NCBI GenBank assembly: GCA_003506275.1
Contig: DOBD01000189.1
Location: 5,252 to 11,644 of the forward strand
Origin: Bacteroidales bacterium
GTDB taxonomy: Bacteria > Bacteroidota > Bacteroidia > Bacteroidales > UBA1402
Direction: 5' to 3'
Length of the DNA: 6,393 nt
Shown here: one piece after another, positions 1-5,224 of the stretch
Numbering within the stretch: the first letter of the stretch is position 1
Layout of the letters: every line of letters starts with the position of its first letter
Translations under genes and position numbers: made by a program
The notes under the pieces: model-generated
Database searches by the model: none
What the model was told of the DNA's origin: nothing
The model's input: the letters and a program-made list of their open reading frames with translations, nothing else

Positions 1-2750
1 GGAGCCGTGCTCCCTCCGTTGTTGAACCCGTTGAACCACCAGATGTAACTACTCCCAGCCGTTGTCCGTAGATTTTTCCCTTTGATGAGAAAGAAGGTCT
101 TGTCACTGCTCACACTGTACGCATTATTCCTGGCTGCATTCATCATGAAGCAGATGTTGTTGGTACCCGAACGGGTTATGGTAAACGTGTTGTTCACATT
201 ATCGTAGCTGAACGACGAAGCCGGGGCCCTGCCCGCATCACAGACGCCCCAATCGGCGGCCGTGAAACGATAAGTCACCAGCGGCTCCACCCGACGACCG
301 TTCAACAGCCGCAGACCGAACACGCCACCAGCTACATGACCGGGCAACGCATCAAACACCACACTGATGGTGTCTTTCCCGGCCAACCACGCGGCAGGCA
401 ACGGATATTCCACACTGATAATGCCCTCTGTTTTCCATTTATCGGTCAAATTGACCCTGGTAAGGGTATCGCCGTCGATCAGGATTTGAAAGGTTCTGAG
501 GCCCGTTTCCTTTCCATAGTAACGCACCATCAGCGATACTGAATCCGTAAAACCTTTAGTCAGCATGCGGTAGCCAAACCAGCCCCCATCGGTTGCATCC
601 CGGTAAAACGAGCCACTGAACACCCCGTTATTGGTCGACTCACCCTGCATGAAATGATCCGATTCAGATTGTTGCTCACCTGGTTTAACCTGATCGATCG
701 TGCGGTTATCCAATTCCAGCAGCAACGCTTCCTCCTTTTCCACTGTTGCGCGCACCGATTCGTACTGCGCTTTGGTCAACTGCCACCAATACATCATGTA
801 GCGGCTGTCGTGAATGGTTGCAAAAGGCTGTAGACGCAGGTCGTTATAACGGGGACTGTTGAAATACCCCTTGATGCGGAAATGCAAGGAATCGGCGTCA
901 ACCAACTCCACCGAATCCGGCAAACTGGCTCTGTCACCAATCAAGATCGGCGCCGAGGTCAAGGTTTTATAAGGACCGGTAGCCACATGCTCCATCCGCC
1001 CCTCGCCAGCCAACAGCCCAACCAGGTTGTCGGTACCCGTTTTGGCACCCAACAAGACCGGCCCATAGGTTAGCGCCACATAGGTAGTGTAGTTGGGCAT
1101 GGCTTCACAAGCCACCCGCATGGGCAATTCCACTTGAATCACATCGCCGTTGGCCCAAGGCCTGCGCAACGCCACATACGACCCGGGGGTAGACGCGCTT
1201 TCTACTGGCGTACCATTCACACGAATCACAAAGCCAGACGCAGCCACCCACTTGGGGTGCCTTAGCAGCAGCGTGAAACTATCGGTGACAGTGATCGGTC
1301 TGGTCAATGTAAGCGTGGTACCCTGTTCATAGGGGAAACGCGTCTCCTGCCTCACAACCACTTGTTGTTCAGCCCAATTCAGTTCACTGGCCACAAACAG
1401 ATTGACAAAGAGGGAATCGTTCTCATGGCGACTGTAGATGAATTGTCCGTACTTGCCATGATTCTCCATGCCCGAACCCACACAGCACCACATCGCCTGG
1501 TTAACCTGGGAATAAACCCGGTAATGTTGAGGTCTGGCCGATGTGAAATAGACATACCCCCCGTGTTTGGGATGCTGGGTGGAAAGGATGTGGTTGAACA
1601 ACGCCCTTTCGTAATAGTCGGCGTACATGGCATCCTGATTGACGGCAAAGAGGTTTTCCGTCAGTTTGAGCATGTTGTACGTATTGCAGGATTCAGGTCC
1701 TTCCCGTTCGGTGGTGTATTTCACACAGTTGGCGGCCGACAGGAAATGCTCGCTGACACTGTTGCCTCCCAACGCCAACGTCCGTTTGTCCACCACGTTC
1801 TTCCAGAAATTGAGCGAAGCCGTATGGTAGGTCGTGGCCGAGGGATCGAGTTGAGCCACTCGTTCAAACCCAATCACCTTGGGGATCTGCGTGTTGGCAT
1901 GTTTACCATCCAGATAAACGGAGGAATTCAGCCGCATGTTGTCGTACAACACCTTATGCGAAAAACGCTTGGCGGCCGTCAGATACGTGGGATTGCCCGT
2001 CATCTGATACGCATCGGCGTATACCTCATTCATACCCCCGTATTCTTTATCCAACATGAGTTGCATTTGGGCATCCGACAACGGTGAAGTGATGCGGACA
2101 CCCCAGTCGCAGAGCTTGAGGAACATCGTTTTGGCCGTTTCATCACCGGCATACAGCCAGGCATCCCTCAAACCAGCGTAGGTTTTATGCAGGTTGTACC
2201 AGGGCACCCAGGAGTTGTTGTAGTAGGTCATGTTCTTGGCGTAAAGTGCCGTCCACACCTGTGTGCTGCTGGGCACTCCCCCCACATAACCAAACATCAG
2301 GTTATTGGTATCCTTCACGGCATCCTGACACAGCTTCAATTCGGCCAGCATGTAGTCCAACCTTGCCTTCAGACTGGCTTTGAGGGCCTGATCCCTGGAA
2401 GCTGCATACGCCATGCTCAGCGCCGTCAGGTAGTGACCACCTACATGGCCATCCAATCCATTACCTATCTCACCCGACCAGTTGACAAAGGGTTTGCCCG
2501 TTTGTCGAATGCCAGCTTGTTTTTGATAAGGCTGCAACAGCCTGTCCACGTCATAAGCCAGCAGAACGGAATCGTTCAACAACATGGCCTTTTTGAAGGG
2601 ACCATCCAATAAGGTCACCGCATCCAGGTCGAACTCGTGGGAATAAAGCCGGCTCTGGGCTGAGAGGGGTTGCAAAACAGACAAGCATACGCATGCCAGG
2701 AGTGTGACCATCGAATGCAACGGGTTGTTAAAGCAGTGCGTCATAGCCAT
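1..2750 (-). CDS. Secreted DUF1680 glycoside hydrolase, GH127/GH146 beta-L-arabinofuranosidase-like (3' end beyond window)
   Basis: I translated the minus strand by hand: 916 codons from ATG at 2750 with no stop before the left edge. An in-frame TAA lies four codons upstream; ATG at 2744 or 2711 are alternative starts. Residues 14-31 form a hydrophobic signal peptide with likely cleavage after LSA, so the product is exported. Residues about 36-440 match the (alpha/alpha)6 catalytic domain (LLDGPF, GLDGHVGGHYL). Family zinc-thiolate site residues are visible: Glu334 (SEHF) as acid/base, Glu353 and Cys355 (ESC), and Cys422-Cys423 (WCC), of which Cys422 corresponds to the nucleophile. Beta-sandwich domains follow (YVALTYGPVLLG near 557, IHDSRYMMYWW near 646). 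A DUF6805-like module spans about 672-830. After about 840 an extra module with SYIWWFNGFNN runs off the edge. The family removes beta-L-arabinofuranosyl units from plant glycans. I cannot decide between GH127 and GH146. No sus-type partners are in the window. Confidence 0.93.
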   Translation of the reverse strand, partial: MAMTHCFNNPLHSMVTLLACVCLSVLQPLSAQSRLYSHEFDLDAVTLLDGPFKKAMLLNDSVLLAYDVDRLLQPYQKQAGIRQTGKPFVNWSGEIGNGLDGHVGGHYLTALSMAYAASRDQALKASLKARLDYMLAELKLCQDAVKDTNNLMFGYVGGVPSSTQVWTALYAKNMTYYNNSWVPWYNLHKTYAGLRDAWLYAGDETAKTMFLKLCDWGVRITSPLSDAQMQLMLDKEYGGMNEVYADAYQMTGNPTYLTAAKRFSHKVLYDNMRLNSSVYLDGKHANTQIPKVIGFERVAQLDPSATTYHTASLNFWKNVVDKRTLALGGNSVSEHFLSAANCVKYTTEREGPESCNTYNMLKLTENLFAVNQDAMYADYYERALFNHILSTQHPKHGGYVYFTSARPQHYRVYSQVNQAMWCCVGSGMENHGKYGQFIYSRHENDSLFVNLFVASELNWAEQQVVVRQETRFPYEQGTTLTLTRPITVTDSFTLLLRHPKWVAASGFVIRVNGTPVESASTPGSYVALRRPWANGDVIQVELPMRVACEAMPNYTTYVALTYGPVLLGAKTGTDNLVGLLAGEGRMEHVATGPYKTLTSAPILIGDRASLPDSVELVDADSLHFRIKGYFNSPRYNDLRLQPFATIHDSRYMMYWWQLTKAQYESVRATVEKEEALLLELDNRTIDQVKPGEQQSESDHFMQGESTNNGVFSGSFYRDATDGGWFGYRMLTKGFTDSVSLMVRYYGKETGLRTFQILIDGDTLTRVNLTDKWKTEGIISVEYPLPAAWLAGKDTISVVFDALPGHVAGGVFGLRLLNGRRVEPLVTYRFTAADWGVCDAGRAPASSFSYDNVNNTFTITRSGTNNICFMMNAARNNAYSVSSDKTFFLIKGKNLRTTAGSSYIWWFNGFNNGGSTA

Positions 2751-2890
2751 ACCATCGGACGGTTAAATAATGGATTCATTGACTCTGTACAAAATCGATT
2801 CAGGCGGCTAATGTACGATGACTCGAAAAACTGTGCAATGAATTGTCCAAAATCTTCCATATTATAAATTACGTTAAAAACCCGCATTTA

Positions 2891-2904
2891 TATCGCGCGC
2901 GATA
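2891..2904. promoter_or_regulatory. Operator-like 14-bp perfect palindrome, site 1
   Basis: TATCGCGCGCGATA reads identically on both strands. It lies 11 bp upstream of the -7 element at 2916, about where the -33 element should be. It shares 10 of 14 positions with the palindrome at 2924-2937. A dimeric winged-helix repressor bound here would block the peroxidase-ohrR promoter; OhrR, encoded in the same operon, is the natural candidate. The palindrome is seen directly, while the protein that binds it is inferred. It also faces the divergent glycosidase gene, but lies about 140 bp from that start. Confidence 0.6.
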
Positions 2905-2915
2905 AATATTTAGCC

Positions 2916-2923
2916 TATATTTG
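2916..2923 (+). promoter_or_regulatory. Bacteroidota-type -7 promoter element of the peroxidase-ohrR operon
   Basis: TATATTTG matches the Bacteroidota housekeeping -7 consensus TAnnTTTG exactly. Transcription would start near 2928-2931, leaving a leader of about 65 nt before the ATG at 2995. No good -33 TTTG is visible at the usual distance; the nearest candidate is TTTA at 2887-2890, slightly too far. An imperfect -33 with a palindrome over it is consistent with a regulated promoter. It also forms the right arm of a 6-bp inverted repeat, AAATAT (2904-2909) with ATATTT (2917-2922). Confidence 0.6.
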
Positions 2924-2937
2924 TGTCGCGAACGACA
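2924..2937. promoter_or_regulatory. Operator-like palindrome, site 2, abutting the -7 element
   Basis: TGTCG-CGAA-CGACA has perfect 5-bp arms and two further matching pairs outside (TT at 2921-2922 with AA at 2939-2940). It begins at the base after the -7 element and covers the predicted transcription start. Its consensus with site 1 is TRTCGCGNRCGAYA, and the two centres are 33 bp apart, close to three helical turns. That places two dimers on the same face of the DNA on either side of the promoter core. OhrR as the binder is an inference from its position in the operon. Confidence 0.55.
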
Positions 2938-2994
2938 TAATTAACCAAACAGACCCATGAATCGTTACTAATCAATCTATAAAAACCCAACACA

Positions 2995-3474
2995 ATGAAA
3001 ACCCTACACGATTTTTCCGCCATCACCCTGCAAGGGAAATCAGTCGATCTGTCTACGTACAAAGGTAAAACCCTCCTGGTGGTCAACACCGCCAGTAAAT
3101 GTGGCCTTACCCCTCAATACGAAGGCCTGGAAGCCCTTTATCAAAAATACAAAGACAAAGGACTGGTAATCATCGGTTTTCCCTGCAACCAGTTTGCCAA
3201 CCAGGAACCAGGCGATGAAAAAAGCATTTCCGAAAACTGCCTGATCAACTACGGCGTCACCTTTCCCATGTTTGCCAAAGTCGATGTCAACGGGCCCAAT
3301 GCCCATCCCCTCTTCGTTTTCCTGAAAGACAGCCTGCCTGGTTTCCCCGGCAAATCAGTGAAATGGAACTTCACCAAGTTCCTGGTCGATGCCGACGGCA
3401 AGCCCCTGAAACGTTTCTCCCCCTTTACCAAACCCGCAGCCATCGACACCTACCTGGCCGGCAAGCTCAAATAA
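2995..3474 (+). CDS. gpx: Thioredoxin-type glutathione peroxidase (Cys-GPx)
   Basis: This 159-residue cytoplasmic protein reduces organic hydroperoxides and hydrogen peroxide to alcohols or water. The thioredoxin-fold GPx signature is complete: peroxidatic Cys36 in NTASKCGLTPQY, the FPCNQF motif with Cys64, catalytic Gln70 in NQEPG, and Trp124-Asn125 in KWNF. Cys82 (ENCLINYGVTFPMF) sits where plant and bacterial cysteine-type GPx enzymes carry the resolving cysteine. Thioredoxin is therefore a more likely reductant than glutathione. Length is normal for the family, and there is no signal peptide. The start follows an A-rich leader without a Shine-Dalgarno, as is common in Bacteroidota. The ohrR gene follows after 7 nt, so the two are almost certainly cotranscribed from the promoter at 2916. 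Its first 11 bases, ATGAAAACCCT, are identical to those of ohrR. Confidence 0.95.
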   Translation: MKTLHDFSAITLQGKSVDLSTYKGKTLLVVNTASKCGLTPQYEGLEALYQKYKDKGLVIIGFPCNQFANQEPGDEKSISENCLINYGVTFPMFAKVDVNGPNAHPLFVFLKDSLPGFPGKSVKWNFTKFLVDADGKPLKRFSPFTKPAAIDTYLAGKLK

Positions 3475-3481
3475 GGCGCTC

Positions 3482-3943
3482 ATGAAAACCCTCGATCCGG
3501 CCAATTACGACCACCTTAAACTGGAAAACCAACTCTGTTTCCCGGTCTACGCAGCCTCCAGGCTCATTATTAGGGCCTATCAGCCTCACCTAGACGCCCT
3601 GGGCATTACGTATCCCCAGTACCTGACCTTGATGGTGTTGTGGGAAGAAGAGACGATGACTGTCAATGAGATTGCGCACAAGCTGTTGCTCAACACCAAC
3701 ACCATCACCCCCTTGCTCAAACGCCTGGAAGCGATGAAGCTGGTTTCCCGCAGCCGAGGTATCGACGATGAACGCAAGGTGATGATTTCCCTCACCGACA
3801 AAGGCCGCGCCATGCGGGAAGACGCCTCCTCCATACCCTTCAAACTCGTGGCCGGCCTCGAAGACAAAGGGCTAACCCCCTCCATGCTCCTCAACCTCAA
3901 ACAACAACTCCACCAATTGATCGAAGGGATGGCATCCTTTTGA
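3482..3943 (+). CDS. ohrR: OhrR-type MarR-family organic hydroperoxide repressor, one-Cys class
   Basis: This 153-residue DNA-binding protein aligns by eye along its length with Bacillus OhrR (HLKLENQLCF, ITYPQYL, winged-helix motif DDERKV). Cys19 corresponds to the peroxide-sensing cysteine of B. subtilis OhrR (Cys15). Tyr23 and Tyr33 match the two tyrosines that contact it. Cys19 is the only cysteine, so this is the one-Cys class, inactivated by mixed disulfide formation or overoxidation. The recognition helix is expected around residues 70-83 (NTNTITPLLKRLEA). The gene starts 7 nt after the peroxidase stop. OhrR proteins usually control ohr; here the linked target is a glutathione peroxidase, and the palindromes at 2891 and 2924 suggest autoregulation of the pair. 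The last five codons (GMASF) and the stop lie inside the first repeat unit and hairpin downstream. Confidence 0.95.
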   Translation: MKTLDPANYDHLKLENQLCFPVYAASRLIIRAYQPHLDALGITYPQYLTLMVLWEEETMTVNEIAHKLLLNTNTITPLLKRLEAMKLVSRSRGIDDERKVMISLTDKGRAMREDASSIPFKLVAGLEDKGLTPSMLLNLKQQLHQLIEGMASF

Positions 3944-3963
3944 AAAGGATGCCATCCTTTTTG
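3924..3963 (+). terminator. First hairpin at the end of ohrR, possible terminator
   Basis: Positions 3924-3941 pair with 3943-3960 around G3942, with a single G-T wobble (3926/3958). A realistic loop opens the innermost A-T pairs, leaving a core stem of GGATGGCATCC with GGATGCCATCC and a T run at 3958-3962. The ohrR stop TGA (3941-3943) lies in the loop, so a ribosome finishing ohrR would cover the left arm and hinder this hairpin. It is therefore a weaker terminator than the next one under active translation. Confidence 0.55.
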
Positions 3964-4003
3964 ATGGGATGCCATCCTTTGCAAAGGGATGGCATCCCTT
4001 TTT
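3924..4003. repeat. Four tandem 20-bp units with quasi-palindromic core GGATGSCATCC
   Basis: The 11-bp core occurs at 3927-3937 (G centre), 3947-3957 (C), 3967-3977 (C) and 3987-3997 (G), exactly 20 nt apart. Flanks are A-rich on the left and T-rich on the right of each core. Each core is itself palindromic except for its central base, since GGATG is the complement of CATCC. The G/C centre makes the four copies read forward, reverse, reverse, forward, so units 1-2 and 3-4 pair as RNA hairpins. Unit 1 covers the end and stop codon of ohrR. This could be a duplicated terminator, a REP-like element or an array of protein-binding sites. Confidence 0.85.
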
Positions 4004-4004
4004 T
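3966..4004 (+). terminator. Rho-independent terminator of the peroxidase-ohrR operon
   Basis: GGGATGCCATCC (3966-3977) pairs perfectly with GGATGGCATCCC (3987-3998) over 12 bp, plus one T-G wobble. The loop is seven bases, and six T follow at 3999-4004. It lies 22 nt after the ohrR stop and before the next promoter, which separates the operon from the small gene at 4094. This is the clearest intrinsic terminator in the window. Confidence 0.85.
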
Positions 4005-4032
4005 AATGTTAGAAGAGAAAAAGCGCTGCTTT

Positions 4033-4048
4033 ATGAACATTTGTTCAT
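4033..4048. promoter_or_regulatory. Operator-like palindrome upstream of the DUF5320-type gene
   Basis: ATGAACA-TT-TGTTCAT has perfect 7-bp arms around two bases. Its right edge is 9 bp upstream of the -7 element at 4058, so it covers the -33 area. The geometry suits a dimeric repressor, or an activator. Its sequence is unrelated to the CGCG-containing palindromes at the peroxidase promoter, so a different regulator is expected. No candidate regulator for it is encoded in the window. Confidence 0.5.
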
Positions 4049-4057
4049 TATTATGCG

Positions 4058-4065
4058 TATATTTG
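4058..4065 (+). promoter_or_regulatory. Bacteroidota-type -7 element of the DUF5320-type gene
   Basis: TATATTTG matches the TAnnTTTG consensus and is identical to the element at 2916-2923. It lies 28 nt before the ATG at 4094, leaving a short leader. A TTTG at 4040-4043 lies inside the upstream palindrome but only 14 bp away, shorter than the usual spacing, so the -33 element is uncertain. The position after a strong terminator supports a separate transcription unit. Confidence 0.6.
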
Positions 4066-4093
4066 TCTCATCATTCAATTAAAACGTACAACA

Positions 4094-4303
4094 ATGGCAA
4101 GAGGAGACAAAACAGGCCCGATGGGACAAGGTCCCATGACAGGCCGAGGGTTGGGTTATTGCGCAGGTTATGACCAACCCGGCTTTACAAACAACGATGA
4201 GAACCGTCAAGGACAAGGTCGAGGTCTACGAAGAGGCGGTGGTTATGGTCCAGGCTTTGGGCGTCGATTTGGTGGCGGCAAAGGCAAAACCTTTTCTCAT
4301 TAA
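4094..4303 (+). CDS. Small Gly/Arg-rich DUF5320-type protein
   Basis: This 69-residue protein starts MARGDKTGPMGQGPMTGRGLGYCAGY in reading order, the hallmark N-terminus of the DUF5320 family: GPMGQGPMTGRG followed by GYCAGY with its single Cys23. The rest is a low-complexity Gly, Arg and Gln tail with several GRG, GGG and GFG steps. It has no signal peptide or membrane segment. The family has no established biochemical function. From knowledge of such loci, its members are often found beside NifX/NafY-like proteins and Mrp/MinD ferredoxin-ATPases, exactly the genes that face it here, so a role in handling a metal or Fe-S cluster is inferred. It is transcribed convergently to those genes, with its stop 9 nt from the stop of the nearer ATPase. 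An ATGGGAC-AAG-GTCCCAT hairpin lies in the early coding region (4121-4137). Confidence 0.85.
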   Translation: MARGDKTGPMGQGPMTGRGLGYCAGYDQPGFTNNDENRQGQGRGLRRGGGYGPGFGRRFGGGKGKTFSH

Positions 4304-4312
4304 CGTTTCTAG

Positions 4313-5224
4313 TTATCTATACTGAGTGACGTTCAACTGGCACTGCTCCACCAACTCCTGAAAAGCCTCACGAATCACGTGAGCAGAAGGCGATGCCGGA
4401 GCCCACTCAATCAGACTCTGACAATGGATCATAGCTGTGACAAAAGCTGGATCAAAAGGGATCTTACCGATGACGGGTACATTTGAATGCTCACAAAAAG
4501 TATCCATCTCCTGACAGACAGCTTGATTAAGGTCATATTTGTTGATGACGACAAACGTGCGAAGCTTGTAAATGGCCACCAAGCTCAAGATACGCTTGAG
4601 ATCATGTAAACCCGACTTTGACGCTTCAGTCACCACCAATGCAATATTGGCGCCGGTAATGGATGAAATAACAGGACAACCAGTTCCCGGAGGGCCATCA
4701 AGCAAGAGTATACCTTTCTGCTGATCAATCGCCAACGATGTCGCAGCCTCTCTGATTACCCGTACCAGACGTCCGGAGTTCTCTTCACCAGGCTGCAGGC
4801 GGGCATGGATAAAATGACCATACCTAAACGTACTCTTGTACCAGCGACTTTTATCAGCGGAAATCAACGAGATGGCACCTTCCGGACAAACCCTGGCACA
4901 CAACTGACAGCCGTCACACGAAGTTTCTTTAATTACAGGCTGACCATCAACCAGATGGATGGCATCAAAGCGACAATGCGCCAAACAGCGACCACACTGA
5001 TTACACACAGCAGGATCAATGAAGGCCTTATGACCAGAAACAAACACATTTGTTTCCTGCACTTCGGGTGAAAAGAGCAGGTGCAGGTTGGCCGCATCCA
5101 CATCACAATCCACCACCACACTATTTCCCAACAACGTAGCCAAAGCGGCCGTGATACTGGTTTTACCCGTACCCCCTTTTCCACTCAAGACAACGATTTC
5201 TTTCAAAAGACCACGATCTTTCAT
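4313..5224 (-). CDS. MinD/Mrp-type P-loop ATPase with inserted 2[4Fe-4S] ferredoxin domain (paralogue B)
   Basis: This 303-residue cytoplasmic protein is of the COG1149 type. A deviant Walker A motif, SGKGGTGKT, at residues 14-22 carries the signature Lys16 and catalytic Lys21. The strand VVDCDVDAANLHL follows (36-49). The inserted ferredoxin has Cys74, 77, 80, 84 and Cys103, 106, 109, 113, two CxxCxxCxxxC sets for two 4Fe-4S clusters. Walker B is ILLLDGPPG with Asp176. Relatives are Fe-S or metal-cluster carriers and assembly ATPases. Paired copies occur in the orange-protein (ORP) loci of anaerobes. Its ATG overlaps the stop of the upstream paralogue (ATGA, 5221-5224), implying translational coupling and equal dosage, and perhaps a heterodimer. 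Only the second cluster has the usual proline after its last cysteine. It is the last gene of the minus-strand operon, and I see no terminator after it. Confidence 0.93.
   Translation of the reverse strand: MKDRGLLKEIVVLSGKGGTGKTSITAALATLLGNSVVVDCDVDAANLHLLFSPEVQETNVFVSGHKAFIDPAVCNQCGRCLAHCRFDAIHLVDGQPVIKETSCDGCQLCARVCPEGAISLISADKSRWYKSTFRYGHFIHARLQPGEENSGRLVRVIREAATSLAIDQQKGILLLDGPPGTGCPVISSITGANIALVVTEASKSGLHDLKRILSLVAIYKLRTFVVINKYDLNQAVCQEMDTFCEHSNVPVIGKIPFDPAFVTAMIHCQSLIEWAPASPSAHVIREAFQELVEQCQLNVTQYR

Noticed and set aside
1362..2087. Open frame of 241 codons on the plus strand
   Set aside because: It lies antisense to the catalytic domain of the glycosidase, whose minus-strand frame is continuous and carries the conserved active-site motifs. 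The antisense product shows no family features.
2187..2612. Open frame of 141 codons on the plus strand
   Set aside because: It is antisense to the N-terminal part of the same glycosidase and resembles no known protein. Other small plus-strand frames between 336 and 1830 were rejected for the same reason.
2751..2890. Promoter of the glycosidase on the minus strand
   Set aside because: I searched for TAnnTTTG upstream of 2750 and found only poor matches ending in TTTTG near 2795 and 2848 (minus-strand reading), so I cannot place a promoter.
3924..4003. CRISPR-like array
   Set aside because: The repeats are contiguous 20-bp units with no unique spacers and no cas genes nearby.
3940..4173. Open frame of 77 codons starting in the repeat array
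   Set aside because: It is built from the 20-bp repeats, the promoter region and an out-of-frame read of the DUF5320-type gene. Nothing suggests it is translated.
4957..4966. GGATGGCATC, almost a further copy of the downstream repeat core
   Set aside because: It encodes the conserved Asp-Ala-Ile stretch after the first ferredoxin cysteine set of ATPase B, so chance and protein constraint explain it. ATGGCATCC near 1627 inside the glycosidase was dismissed likewise.
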